A stretch of DNA of 64,000 nt from Paludibaculum sp. (GTDB lineage Bacteria; Acidobacteriota; Terriglobia; Bryobacterales; Bryobacteraceae): contig JARKQJ010000205.1 of assembly GCA_029973955.1 (NCBI GenBank), positions 62,001 through 126,000 on the forward strand, given 5' to 3'. This document shows, one piece after another, positions 54,403-63,295 of the stretch (position 1 is the first letter of the stretch; every line of letters begins with the position of its first letter). The position numbers were made by a program, and so were the translations under genes. Below the pieces are notes generated by a model that had not been told where the DNA came from, made no database searches, and worked only from the letters and a program-made list of their open reading frames with translations.

Positions 54403-56556
54403 GTGAGCGATACCACAGCCAGCCCTGAAAACCGCCAACCCGCCCCTCCTTTCCGCATCGTCATCGCGGCAAGCTTCACGGCGGAGCCGTTGCGTGCACC
54501 CCTGGAGTTTTGGGCCCGCGTGCTCAAGAGTTCCATCGAGGTCGCCTTCGCGCCTTTCAATCAGGTGGTGCAGACGCTCCTCGATCCCGCCAGCGAGTTC
54601 GCCCGGAACCGCCATGGCGTGAATGCCGCCCTGTGCCGCTTCGAAGACCTCGCTCAGTTCGACATTCGCGGCGAAGATGCCCTGCGGCGGCTGGAAGAAA
54701 ACGCCCTCCAGTTGGCGGCGGCTCTGAAAGAGGCCGCCTCCCGCGCCAGCGTGCCGCTGGTCTTCATCCTCTGCCCGGCCTCGCCGCAGTTCGCCGGCCA
54801 GATGCAGCGCGCTCGCGACATCCTCGCCCGTGAGTTGACCTCGGCTGGCGGCGTGCATTTTGTCGATGACGCCGAGCTGCTCGCCCTCTACCCTGTCGAG
54901 GACTATCACAATCCCGAAGGCGAACGGCTGGGGCGCATCCCCTATACCGAGCCGATGTTCGCCGCGCTCGCCACCATGCTCGCGCGCCGCGCCCAGGCGC
55001 TGGCCCTCGCGCCCTATAAGGTGATCGCCGTCGACTGCGACAACACTCTGTGGCAGGGCATCTGCGGCGAGGACGGCCCGGCCGGTGTCCTGCTCGACCC
55101 GCCGCGCCGCCGCTTGCACGAGTTTCTCCTCCAGCAGCGCCAGGCCGGTATGTTGTTGGCCCTCGCCAGCAAGAACAACGAACAGGATGTGCTCGACACC
55201 TTTGCCGCGCACCCCGAATTCCCTTTGCGCCTGGAACACTTCACCACCTGGCGCCTCAACTGGGAGTCCAAAGCCGCCAACCTGGCGGCCATGGCCGCGG
55301 AACTCAACGTCGGCCTCGATACCTTCATCTTCCTCGACGACAACCCCAAGGAGTGCGCCGAAGTCGCGCAAGGTGCCCCCGAGGCTCTACCCCTCACCCT
55401 CCCGGAAGAGATCGAACAACTGCCCGAGATGCTCGCCCACGTTTGGGCCTTCGATCACCTCCGTGTCACCGAAGAGGACCGCCTGCGCGGCGAACGCATG
55501 GCGCATGCGCGCGAGTTCGGCAATGAGCTGAAGAACGCCGCCAGCCTCGAAGAGTTCATGGCCGGGCTCAACCTGCGCGTCGACGTGCAGCCCATGGAAC
55601 TGGAGCGTCTGGGCCGCGTCTCCCAATTGACGCAGCGGACCAATCAGTTCAATACCACCACGCTGCGTCGGACCGAAAGCGAAATCCAGCAGTTGCTCGA
55701 ACGCTCCGGCTGGAGCTGCTACACCGCCGAGGTGAGCGACCGTTTTGGCGAATACGGGCTGGTGGGCGTCATCCTCGTTCAGCGGCGCATCACCGAGCTG
55801 TACGTGGATTCCCTCTTGCTGAGCTGCCGCGCCTTGGGCCGCGGCGTTGAGCACCGGCTGCTGGCTGCGGTCGCGGAATTGGCGCTCGACGAAGGGATCT
55901 ACACCGTCACAGTGCCCTTCCGCGAGACGGCCAGAAATGCCCCGGCCCGGCAGTTCCTTGAAAGCATCGAGTTCTCTCAGGTGGACGATGAGAACGGCGA
56001 GCGCGTCTATCGCATGCCTGCCACCGAACTTCAGGCGCTGCGCTGGAAGCCCGCCGCCGCGGCCGCCCTGACGCCCGCCGCCACCACTCGGCCGTCCGCG
56101 GTGCTGCGCCAGGTCGACTACGCGAAGATCGCCGCCAATCTGCGCACCGCCGCGCAGGTGGTAGCGGCCATGCGAAAGGAAGCTCAGGCTACCTGGCAGG
56201 CACAGTCGGGCGACAACGCGCCGGCCAGCGACGTTGAACGCAAACTCGCCGCCATCTGGAGCGAACTGCTCGAAAAGCCGGTCTCCTCCGTGACCGCGAA
56301 CTTCTTTGACCTCGGCGGGCACTCCCTTCTCGCCGTCCTCCTGCTCATGCGCGTTAAGGAAGAGTTCTCCGTGGACCTCTCCGTCGACGACGTCTACTCC
56401 GGTACCCTCACCCTCGGCGAACTCGCCGCCGCCATCGAGGCCCGGCAGCTCGGCGAGCTGAACCCCGAAGAGTACCAGGCCCTCCTCGCGGAGATCGAAG
56501 GGCTCAGCGACGAAGAGGTGCGGGCCCTCCTCGAACAAGAGAACAAGGAAGAGTAA
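54403..56556 (+). CDS. FkbH-like HAD-IIIC protein fused to an acyl carrier protein
   Basis: 717 residues. GTG at 54403 is preceded by TATACT (54372-54377) and starts the frame. Order: an FkbH N-terminal region (~10-200), a HAD-IIIC phosphatase with Asp211/Asp213 in VIAVDCDNTLWQGICGEDG, a GNAT-like C-terminal part (QLTQRTNQFNTTTLRRTESEI ... VDSLLLSCRALGRGVE), then from ~605 a carrier protein with the phosphopantetheine Ser641 in FFDLGGHSLLAVLLL. FkbH enzymes load a glyceryl unit from 1,3-bisphosphoglycerate onto a carrier. Here donor and carrier are one chain, followed by an acidic tail (LSDEEVRALLEQENKEE). It starts a run with two glycosyltransferase genes and is followed 6 bp later by the first. 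Confidence 0.9.
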   Translation: MSDTTASPENRQPAPPFRIVIAASFTAEPLRAPLEFWARVLKSSIEVAFAPFNQVVQTLLDPASEFARNRHGVNAALCRFEDLAQFDIRGEDALRRLEENALQLAAALKEAASRASVPLVFILCPASPQFAGQMQRARDILARELTSAGGVHFVDDAELLALYPVEDYHNPEGERLGRIPYTEPMFAALATMLARRAQALALAPYKVIAVDCDNTLWQGICGEDGPAGVLLDPPRRRLHEFLLQQRQAGMLLALASKNNEQDVLDTFAAHPEFPLRLEHFTTWRLNWESKAANLAAMAAELNVGLDTFIFLDDNPKECAEVAQGAPEALPLTLPEEIEQLPEMLAHVWAFDHLRVTEEDRLRGERMAHAREFGNELKNAASLEEFMAGLNLRVDVQPMELERLGRVSQLTQRTNQFNTTTLRRTESEIQQLLERSGWSCYTAEVSDRFGEYGLVGVILVQRRITELYVDSLLLSCRALGRGVEHRLLAAVAELALDEGIYTVTVPFRETARNAPARQFLESIEFSQVDDENGERVYRMPATELQALRWKPAAAAALTPAATTRPSAVLRQVDYAKIAANLRTAAQVVAAMRKEAQATWQAQSGDNAPASDVERKLAAIWSELLEKPVSSVTANFFDLGGHSLLAVLLLMRVKEEFSVDLSVDDVYSGTLTLGELAAAIEARQLGELNPEEYQALLAEIEGLSDEEVRALLEQENKEE

Positions 56557-56562
56557 GCGCGC

Positions 56563-57762
56563 ATGCGGGTCCTCCTGGTTTCAAACGCGAGTTACGATCC
56601 CCCGAGGGGAGGATCGACGCGCTCGAATCTGGTGTGGCTGAAGCATCTCGCCTCGCGCGGACACCACTGCACCGTGGTCTCACCCACGCTCGGCCAAGCG
56701 GACCGCGTCACCGTCAAAGACGGGATCACCATCCATGGCCTGAAAGACCTCTCTTTCCGCGTCGCCGAACTGGGAAAGAAGATCCGCGAGGCCCAGCCCG
56801 ATTGGGTGCTCGTCTCCAGCGAAGACGTCGGCCACGTGCTCATTCGCGAGGCCTCCTCCGTGGCCCCCGGCCGCATCGTCTACCTTGCCCATACCCCGCA
56901 GTTCTATCCCTTCGGACCCGAGAGCTGGCACCTGGACGAGGCCGGAACACAGGCAGTCCGGCAGGCCGCCGCCGTCGTCGTCATCGGCCATCACATGGCC
57001 GCCTACGTCAAGCAACACCTCGGACGCGAAGCTGCCGTCATCCATCCGCCTCTCTACGGCGAACCGCCCTACCGGCAGTTCGGCCGCTTCGGCAGCGGCT
57101 TCGTTCTCATGATCAATCCCTGCGCCGTGAAGGGTCTCAGCATCTTCCTCGATCTCGCCCGGCAGTTTCCTCAGGTGGAGTTCGCTGCCCTCAACGGCTG
57201 GGGGACCACCGCCGCGGATCGCGCCGCGCTCGCCGCCGGCGCCAATACACGATTGCTCGAAAATGTTCCGGACATCGAAGACGTCCTCGCCCAGGCGCGC
57301 CTTCTCCTCATGCCTTCGGTCTGGTATGAGGGCTTCGGCCTCATCGCCATGGAGGCCATGCTGCGGGGGCTGCCCGTCATCGCCAGTGACTCCGGCGGTC
57401 TCGAAGAGGCCAAGCGCGGAACCGGCTACGTCGTGTCCGTGAGGCCCGTCGAACGCTATGAGCGCTCGTTCGACGAGACCCGTATGCCCCGCGCCGTGGT
57501 CCCCCAACAGGACACGCGGGCCTGGGCCGCCGCGCTCACGACGCTGTTGACCGATGAGGCCGCGTATTGGGAAGAGGCCCGGCGCTCTCGCGATGCCGGC
57601 GTCCGCTTCGTGAGCGCCCTCGATGCCGGCGACTTCGAAAAGCTGCTGCTCGGGCTCCAGCCCTGCGCCGAACCGCTGCGCGCCGAAGACCGCCTCAGGA
57701 ACCTCGACGCGCGGAAGCGCGCCCTCCTCCTCGCGCGCCTGAAGAAGAAGGCTCAGGGATGA
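56563..57762 (+). CDS. GT4-type glycosyltransferase with basic C-terminal helix
   Basis: 399 residues of the GT-B fold. The acceptor domain starts MRVLLVSNASYDPPRGGSTRSNLVWLKHL, the donor domain has VLMINPCAVKGLSIFLDLARQFP, and the nucleotide-binding E-x7-E motif is YEGFGLIAMEAMLRGLPVIASDSGG. It should transfer a sugar from a nucleotide sugar in the cytoplasm. The last 19 residues, LDARKRALLLARLKKKAQG, form a basic amphipathic helix that recurs inside the next protein and resembles the linkers at the ends of NRPS proteins. Start 6 bp after the carrier-protein gene; the stop overlaps the next start (ATGA). Confidence 0.88.
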   Translation: MRVLLVSNASYDPPRGGSTRSNLVWLKHLASRGHHCTVVSPTLGQADRVTVKDGITIHGLKDLSFRVAELGKKIREAQPDWVLVSSEDVGHVLIREASSVAPGRIVYLAHTPQFYPFGPESWHLDEAGTQAVRQAAAVVVIGHHMAAYVKQHLGREAAVIHPPLYGEPPYRQFGRFGSGFVLMINPCAVKGLSIFLDLARQFPQVEFAALNGWGTTAADRAALAAGANTRLLENVPDIEDVLAQARLLLMPSVWYEGFGLIAMEAMLRGLPVIASDSGGLEEAKRGTGYVVSVRPVERYERSFDETRMPRAVVPQQDTRAWAAALTTLLTDEAAYWEEARRSRDAGVRFVSALDAGDFEKLLLGLQPCAEPLRAEDRLRNLDARKRALLLARLKKKAQG

Positions 57763-59777
57763 GAGTTCTCCTGGCGCATAATTCCACTTACTTCCCCGCG
57801 CTTGGCGGAGGCGACAAGAGCAACCGCCTGCTCATGGAGGCCCTCGCCGGCCGGGGCCACACCGTGCAGGTTGTCACCCGCGTCGAGCAGTTCGGCGAGG
57901 CGGGCCACGCCCTCTTGCTCGACGAGCTCAGGCAGCGCGGCATCGATGCCGTGGAAAGGGATGGCGGCCTCCGTTACACCCTCGGCGGCGTCGAGGTGCG
58001 CGTCCTCACGCGCCATCCGCAACTGCGCGCGTTCTTCCAGGAGTGCATCACGGCGTTTGAGCCGGAGATCATCATCACCTCCACCGATGATCCGGGCCAG
58101 ATCCTCTTTGATATCGCCGTCAGGACGCCTCAGGCGCGCGTCGTCTATCTGGTCCGCGCCACCATCGCCGTGCCCTTCGGGCCCGATAGCTCCATGGTGA
58201 GTTCCTCGAAAACCGCCATGCTCAAACAGGTCGATCTCGTCGTGGGCGTCAGCCACTATGTGGCAGGCTATGTCCGCGAATGGAGCGGGCTCGACGCCAT
58301 CCACGTCCCCATCTCCCTCCTCGATGCCGGCGACCCATATCCGCAACTCGGCAGCTTCGACAACGAGTTCGTGTCGATGGTCAACCCCTGCGCCGTGAAA
58401 GGCATCTCCATCTTTCTCGAACTCGCCAGGCGCATGCCGGAAACACGCTTCGCGGCCGTGCCCACCTGGGGCACGCAACAGGACGAAATGGATGCCATGC
58501 GCGCACTCCCCAACGTCACACTGGTAGACCGCATGGATAACATCGACGGGCTGCTCCGGCGCACCAAGGTGATGCTCGTGCCCAGCATCTGGGCCGAGGC
58601 GCGGTCGAGAATCGTCCTGGAGGCGATGAGCCGCGGCGTGCCGGTCCTTGCCAGCGACGTGGGCGGCCTGCACGAAGCCAAGCTCGGTGTGCCCTATCTC
58701 GTCCGCGTCAATCCCATCGTCAAGTACAAGCCCTCGGTGGACGCCGGCATGGTGCCTGTTGCGGAGGTCCCGCCGCAGAATTTCGATCCCTGGGAGAAGA
58801 TCCTTCGCCGGCTCGTCACCGATGAAGCCCACTGGAAAGAGATCGCTGCCGCCTCCCGGCGCGCGGCCCTGGAGTATGCCGCGAACCTCAACGTGCTGCC
58901 GTTCGAGCATGCCCTGGAAGAGGTGCTCCGCAAGCCCAAGAAGCAGGTGACCGCCACTCAGAAGCCCGCGCTCACCGACGACAAGCGGCGCCTCCTGGCG
59001 CTGCGTCTCAAGCAGCGCGCATCCGGAGTCAGGCAGGATTCGCATCCCTGGTTCCCCGGCATCGAAGAGGCCCCGCCAGGCGCGCTGAAACTGTTTTGCT
59101 TCCCTTGGGCCGGCGGCGGCGCGCTGCCGTTCCGCGCCTGGCGGGAGTCGCTGCAAGGTGTGGCGGCCGTCGTGCCCGTGCGGCTGCCCGGCCGCGAAAC
59201 GCGGACCGCTGAGCCGGCCTTCGAGAGAATGGAACCGCTCGTGGCGGAACTGCTCCAGCAGATCAGGCCCTATGCCGAAGGCCCCTTCGCCTTCTTCGGC
59301 CACAGCATGGGCGCCGGCATTAGTTTCGAACTGGCCCGTGCGCTACGGCGCGAACACCTGACGCTCCCCCGCTCGCTCCACGTCTCTGGCGCGCGCGCCG
59401 CTCAGTTCCGGCTCAACCACGTGCCTCCGCCCGAGCCCATCCTCCGCGACTTCATTGAGGAACTGCGCCGACTGGAGGGCTTCCCCCCCAGCGTCTTGAA
59501 TAATCCCGAACTCCTCAAACTGGCGCTGCCTGCCCTCCTGGCCGACGCGCGGCTCTACCGCCACTACCGCTACTCGCCCGGTGAGCCCCTCCCGCTCCCC
59601 GTCTTCGCCTACGGCGGAGACGCCGATCCGAACGTCACCGTCGCCCACCTCAATGCCTGGGCCGAACAGACCTCCGTCTATTTCCGGCGCTCTGAGTTCC
59701 GCGGCGGACACTTCTATCTCGAAGCCTCCCAGGCCGCGCTGCTCGGAGCCTTGAAGGCCGACCTCAGGCAGGCGTGA
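57759..59777 (+). CDS. Glycosyltransferase fused to a type II thioesterase
   Basis: The ATG at 57759 overlaps the previous stop (ATGA); a longer frame upstream is the other gene's shadow. 672 residues: a GT4 domain (~1-400; ALGGGDKSNRLLMEALAGRGH, MVNPCAVKGISIFLELARRMP and EARSRIVLEAMSRGVPVLASDVGG), a basic helix (405-423, LTDDKRRLLALRLKQRASG), and a thioesterase (~440-672) with LFCFPWAGGGALPFRAW, the nucleophile Ser516 in FFGHSMGAG and His651 in RGGHFYL. Type II thioesterases release or edit acyl chains on carrier proteins. Fusion with a glycosyltransferase is unusual and implies that glycosylation and release happen on the carrier of the upstream protein. Confidence 0.88.
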   Translation: MRVLLAHNSTYFPALGGGDKSNRLLMEALAGRGHTVQVVTRVEQFGEAGHALLLDELRQRGIDAVERDGGLRYTLGGVEVRVLTRHPQLRAFFQECITAFEPEIIITSTDDPGQILFDIAVRTPQARVVYLVRATIAVPFGPDSSMVSSSKTAMLKQVDLVVGVSHYVAGYVREWSGLDAIHVPISLLDAGDPYPQLGSFDNEFVSMVNPCAVKGISIFLELARRMPETRFAAVPTWGTQQDEMDAMRALPNVTLVDRMDNIDGLLRRTKVMLVPSIWAEARSRIVLEAMSRGVPVLASDVGGLHEAKLGVPYLVRVNPIVKYKPSVDAGMVPVAEVPPQNFDPWEKILRRLVTDEAHWKEIAAASRRAALEYAANLNVLPFEHALEEVLRKPKKQVTATQKPALTDDKRRLLALRLKQRASGVRQDSHPWFPGIEEAPPGALKLFCFPWAGGGALPFRAWRESLQGVAAVVPVRLPGRETRTAEPAFERMEPLVAELLQQIRPYAEGPFAFFGHSMGAGISFELARALRREHLTLPRSLHVSGARAAQFRLNHVPPPEPILRDFIEELRRLEGFPPSVLNNPELLKLALPALLADARLYRHYRYSPGEPLPLPVFAYGGDADPNVTVAHLNAWAEQTSVYFRRSEFRGGHFYLEASQAALLGALKADLRQA

Positions 59778-61056
59778 CCGGTTTTTCAAACGCCCTCTCG
59801 GGCTCTTTCCAGTCCTGCTCCGGTTCGGGTAGTTTTCCCGCGGCGTCGGCCCACGCCCAGAACACCGCCGTCGATGCGCTGAGGAGCCCCGCCACGAATC
59901 CGATCTGGCGCGGAGAATACACCGTGCACGCCACCGCCGCCGCGCCCATCGAGAGCATCATCGTGGCGTTCGACATCGTCTCCACGGTGGTGTAAACCCG
60001 CCCCCGCAGGTGGTCCGCCACGTGCAACAGCAGCATCGTCTTGTTCATCACGGAGTTCATTCCCATGAACAGGCGCGAGATGGTGATGAAGAAGATCGCC
60101 GCCCAGATGTTCGGCATGACGCTGAACAGCGAGTAGCAGAGCCCGTGGAAGAAGAACGCGCAGGTGACGGCGCGCTTGTACCTGCGGAAGTGCAGGTGGT
60201 TTTCCATCCGGTGCGCCAGGAACCCGCCGATCACCAGGCCGATCCCCGCGAAACTCCAGATCAGGCCTGTGCCCGCCGGCCCGCGCTGGTACACGTTCTG
60301 GCCGAACAGAGTGAACAGCACCTGCGCGGCGCCTCCGCCCGTCGCCCAGCCGATCCCCAGCAGCCCGATCCCTAATATCAGCGGCCGCGCACGCATGTAG
60401 CGCAGCCCCTCCCGGAACTCCGCATAGTTCGACGTGCGCGCCTTCGGCGCGTCGCTGCGGATCGGGCGGAAGTGCCCCTCCGGCCCGCGCAGGCTCCAAA
60501 TGGCCATGGCGCTGAACAGGAAGCTGCAGGCGTTCGCCACGAAAGCCAGTTCGTAGCCGAAGCCGGCCGTGGAGATGCCGCCCAGCATCGTCCCCAGCGA
60601 AAGCGTCAACCACGAAGTCGTTTGTGTCAGGGCGTTGGCTGTGCTCAGCTCATCGCGCGACGCGATTCGCGGCAGAATCGCCGCCCTGCCGCTGTTGAAA
60701 AACGGCGAGGCGAACATCAGCAGGCCGGAGAGTGTGTAGAGCAGCCACGTCTCGCGATATGTCAGAAGAAGGATGTGCAGCGCCGCGACGGCCGCGCGCA
60801 GCAGATCGGAGGCGATCATCACCTTCCGCCGGTCCAGTTTGTCGAGGATCACCCCCGCCACGGGCCCGGCGAAGATTGCGGGAAGTACGCGGGCGATCAT
60901 CACCGCTCCCACCGTGAAACCGCTCCCCGTCAGATGCAGCGCCAGAGAAAGCACCGCTATCGAGTTGAAGTGATCGCCAACCTCTGAAACCGCCTGTCCG
61001 AACCATAGGTTCCGGTAGTTGCGGTTACGGCGTAGGATGAGGGGCAGGCCAGGCAC
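59764..61056 (-). CDS. MFS exporter (MFS_3/EntS-like)
   Basis: 430 residues with about 12 hydrophobic helices. It begins LRRNRNYRNLWFGQAVSEVGDHFNSIAVLSLALHLTGS, and the motif between helices 2 and 3 is GVILDKLDRRKVMIASD. This is the MFS_3 family of exporters that includes enterobactin exporter EntS. It is convergent with the glycosyltransferase-thioesterase gene, overlapping it by 14 bp, so it has its own promoter on the other side, yet its position at the end of the carrier/glycosyltransferase locus suggests that it exports the product. Substrate inferred only. Confidence 0.88.
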   Translation of the reverse strand: MPGLPLILRRNRNYRNLWFGQAVSEVGDHFNSIAVLSLALHLTGSGFTVGAVMIARVLPAIFAGPVAGVILDKLDRRKVMIASDLLRAAVAALHILLLTYRETWLLYTLSGLLMFASPFFNSGRAAILPRIASRDELSTANALTQTTSWLTLSLGTMLGGISTAGFGYELAFVANACSFLFSAMAIWSLRGPEGHFRPIRSDAPKARTSNYAEFREGLRYMRARPLILGIGLLGIGWATGGGAAQVLFTLFGQNVYQRGPAGTGLIWSFAGIGLVIGGFLAHRMENHLHFRRYKRAVTCAFFFHGLCYSLFSVMPNIWAAIFFITISRLFMGMNSVMNKTMLLLHVADHLRGRVYTTVETMSNATMMLSMGAAAVACTVYSPRQIGFVAGLLSASTAVFWAWADAAGKLPEPEQDWKEPERAFEKPVTPA

Positions 61057-61081
61057 AGTCTAACTTTTAGAGTACGGTAGA

Positions 61082-61110
61082 TTGGAGGAACATGGCTTGG
61101 AGGTAATATG
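61082..61110 (+). promoter_or_regulatory. Duplicated ribosome site with four-codon mini-ORF
   Basis: TTGGAGG-AAC-ATG (61082-61094) is followed at once by TTGGAGG-TAAT-ATG (61097-61110). The first ATG opens a four-codon frame (M-A-W-R-stop, 61092-61106) that contains the second Shine-Dalgarno and ends one base before the real start at 61108. Confidence 0.55.
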
Positions 61111-61548
61111 AGACGCGCGTTTCTCGTCTTGCTGGCTTTCGCGTGCGCTGCGATGTGGGCGGCGGACGATTGGACCAAAGTGAAGGAGATCAGGAGCGGG
61201 TCCGAGTTGAAGATCTATCGGCTGGGCAAACCCATGCTCGAAGCCAGAATGGATCAGGCCTCCGATGACAACCTCCTCGTGGCGACCAAAAAAGAGCAGT
61301 TGTCCATCCCCAAGGAAGAGATTGTTCGCATCGACGCCCGCGCCCCGGGCGGCAAAAAGGGCACCACTACCACTACTTCCACCACGGATCTGGGGGAGAT
61401 CCCCGGCACCGATCCGCATAAAATGAACCGGCCGGGCGGCTCCGGTGGCGGGCCCGGCGGGACCATGTCCACTTCCAAGACATTCGGCGGAGGTGCTTCC
61501 TTCGAGACAGTGTACTTGCGTGTCTCCGGAACTTCCAAGAAGCAGTAG
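61108..61548 (+). CDS. Small secreted protein, function unknown
   Basis: 146 residues with a signal peptide (MRRAFLVLLAFACAAMWAADD). The mature part has a short beta-rich domain (WTKVKEIRSGSELKIYRLGKPMLEARMDQASDDNLLVATKKEQLSIPKEEIVRIDARA), resembling an SH3- or Sm-like barrel, then a low-complexity tail rich in Thr, Gly and Pro (TTTTTSTTDLGE ... GGSGGGPGGTM). Proteins with this beta segment are common in Acidobacteriota. It starts 11 bp before the VWFA gene and is probably its operon partner. No catalytic residue can be proposed. Confidence 0.65.
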   Translation: MRRAFLVLLAFACAAMWAADDWTKVKEIRSGSELKIYRLGKPMLEARMDQASDDNLLVATKKEQLSIPKEEIVRIDARAPGGKKGTTTTTSTTDLGEIPGTDPHKMNRPGGSGGGPGGTMSTSKTFGGGASFETVYLRVSGTSKKQ

Positions 61549-61558
61549 AGGCGGTATC

Positions 61559-63238
61559 ATGCGGCAGTTTCTCACGGTGGTGCTGGCGGCGGCTCAGATG
61601 GTGCCGGCCCAAGCTCCGAAGCCGGAGCCCAAACAAGAGCCGAAACAGGAAGAGGCCGTTGTGTTCCGGACCACCACCCGGCTCGTGGAGTTCTCCGTCG
61701 TGGCCCTCGACAAGCAGGGGCGTGCGGTGAGAGACCTCAGGAAGGAAGAGTTGGAGGTGACCGACAAGGGCAAGCGGCGGCCCGTCGCCTTCTTCCGGTT
61801 CGAGGGGCTCGAGGAGATGAAGCGCAAGCCCCAACCTCTGGCCCCGCAGACTTTCAGTAACCGCGTCGAATATATGCCCGGGCCGGCGCGCAACATCTCC
61901 GCCATCGTGCTCGATACTCTCAACACCCCGCCGTTGCAGTTGACCTGGGCGAAGTCTCAGATGGTGCGCTACCTGAAAACGCTGGCGCCGCAGACCCGCG
62001 TCGCCGTCTTCCATCTCGGCGCGCAGTTGAACGTACTGCACGATTTCACCGACGATCCGGACTCCTTGCGGCAGAGAATCGAGAAGGGCGCGTTGCAGAT
62101 GCCGCTCCAGTCCGAGGAGGACATCGCCCGCATGGCGCGTGAAGCCGACCAGCTCCTGCAGATGTTCCCCGACGTCCCGGGCCTCGAGGAGCTGCTCAGG
62201 AACCAGCTTGAAATCGAGGCGATGGCCAATGCCGACGTGCGCCGCCGCCGCACCGAACAGACCCTGCTGTCGTTGGAGGCCCTCGGCTCGCATCTGGCCG
62301 GAATTCCCGGCAGGAAGAACCTCATCTGGATCGGTGCCGGCATCTCCATGCTCGCCATCACCGGGGCGATGGGCTTCGGACCCCACGGTGGCTTCCAGTC
62401 GTGGGAAGGCATGGTCAACCGCACCGCGCGTAAACTGGCGCAGGAAGGCGTCGCCCTCTACGTGGTCGACTCCAAAGGACTCCTCGGCCAGCCCAACATC
62501 TCCGCCTCCCTGAGCCAGGCGCCCCCCGCCCCCGGGCGCAGCCGCTTCGAAAAGCAGGAAATGACCGAGATCCTCAACTCCGATACCGTGCCGGCCGCCA
62601 ATGAACTCGCTTCCGTTACCGGCGGCCGCGTGATCCGGAATACGAACGATATGACCGAGGGCATGAAGCTGGCCGCGGAGGATGTGAAGGCATCCTATAC
62701 CGTGGGGTTCTACGCCGAAGGCGAACCTGACGGCAAGTGGCATTCTCTGAAGGTCAGGACGTCCAGGCCCGGTGTGCAGCTCATGTACCGCCAAGGCTTC
62801 CAGTCCGAAGACCCCGCCGCGGCGCCCGTGGAATGGACGGCCGAGGACTGGAGACGAGCCCTCTTGGACCCGGTCATCTCAAGCGCCATCGGAGTCGACG
62901 CGCACTGCCGGAAGGCCGAAAACGCTGAGGCCGGTTCCATCTTCCTCGCCATGCAGATGGAACCCTCCCAGCTGAAGTTCGTGCGCGAGGGCGAAAAGGT
63001 AATGACGGACATTGAGATCGGGCTCGGGGACATCACCGCCACCGGCTCGGCTGCCTTCCACTGCGAAAAGGGCCGCATCAGCTTCGACGCCGCCCGGCAG
63101 AAGCCGCTGTCGCCTGCCGACCTGCGCTATACGCGCGTCTGGAAGCCGGCCGCAGGCGCCACGCGCATCCGGGTCATTGTCCACGACAAGCTCGCCGGAA
63201 CCTACGGAACTTTGGATGTGCCCTTGCCGGCCAAGTGA
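61559..63238 (+). CDS. VWFA-related domain protein (acidobacterial type)
   Basis: The ATG at 61559 starts a weak signal peptide (MRQFLTVVLAAAQMVPAQAP) after AGAGG; the longer frame overlaps the previous gene. 559 residues, with the VWFA-related pattern TRLVEFSVVALDKQGRAVRDLRKEELEVTDKGKRRPVAFFRFE, the metal-site region ISAIVLDTLNTP (D-x-x-N in place of the usual DxSxS), RVAVFHLGAQLNVLHDFTDD and AGIPGRKNLIWIGAGISML. This family is an acidobacterial hallmark of unknown role, probably surface adhesion or envelope assembly. A C-terminal beta domain (SIFLAMQMEPSQLKFVREGEKVMTDIEIGLGD) follows. Confidence 0.88.
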   Translation: MRQFLTVVLAAAQMVPAQAPKPEPKQEPKQEEAVVFRTTTRLVEFSVVALDKQGRAVRDLRKEELEVTDKGKRRPVAFFRFEGLEEMKRKPQPLAPQTFSNRVEYMPGPARNISAIVLDTLNTPPLQLTWAKSQMVRYLKTLAPQTRVAVFHLGAQLNVLHDFTDDPDSLRQRIEKGALQMPLQSEEDIARMAREADQLLQMFPDVPGLEELLRNQLEIEAMANADVRRRRTEQTLLSLEALGSHLAGIPGRKNLIWIGAGISMLAITGAMGFGPHGGFQSWEGMVNRTARKLAQEGVALYVVDSKGLLGQPNISASLSQAPPAPGRSRFEKQEMTEILNSDTVPAANELASVTGGRVIRNTNDMTEGMKLAAEDVKASYTVGFYAEGEPDGKWHSLKVRTSRPGVQLMYRQGFQSEDPAAAPVEWTAEDWRRALLDPVISSAIGVDAHCRKAENAEAGSIFLAMQMEPSQLKFVREGEKVMTDIEIGLGDITATGSAAFHCEKGRISFDAARQKPLSPADLRYTRVWKPAAGATRIRVIVHDKLAGTYGTLDVPLPAK

Positions 63239-63282
63239 GCCCCTTCGCCCCTGGCGGAGTGTGCCGAGCTCCGGGGTGTCGA

Positions 63283-63295
63283 TATAATCGAATCA
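63283..63295 (+). promoter_or_regulatory. Perfect -10 box six bases before the larE start (leaderless transcript)
   Basis: TATAAT at 63283-63288 matches consensus in all six positions. The ATG starts at 63295, exactly where transcription would begin, and no Shine-Dalgarno fits in between. The -35 region is poor (TGTGCC). Confidence 0.65.
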
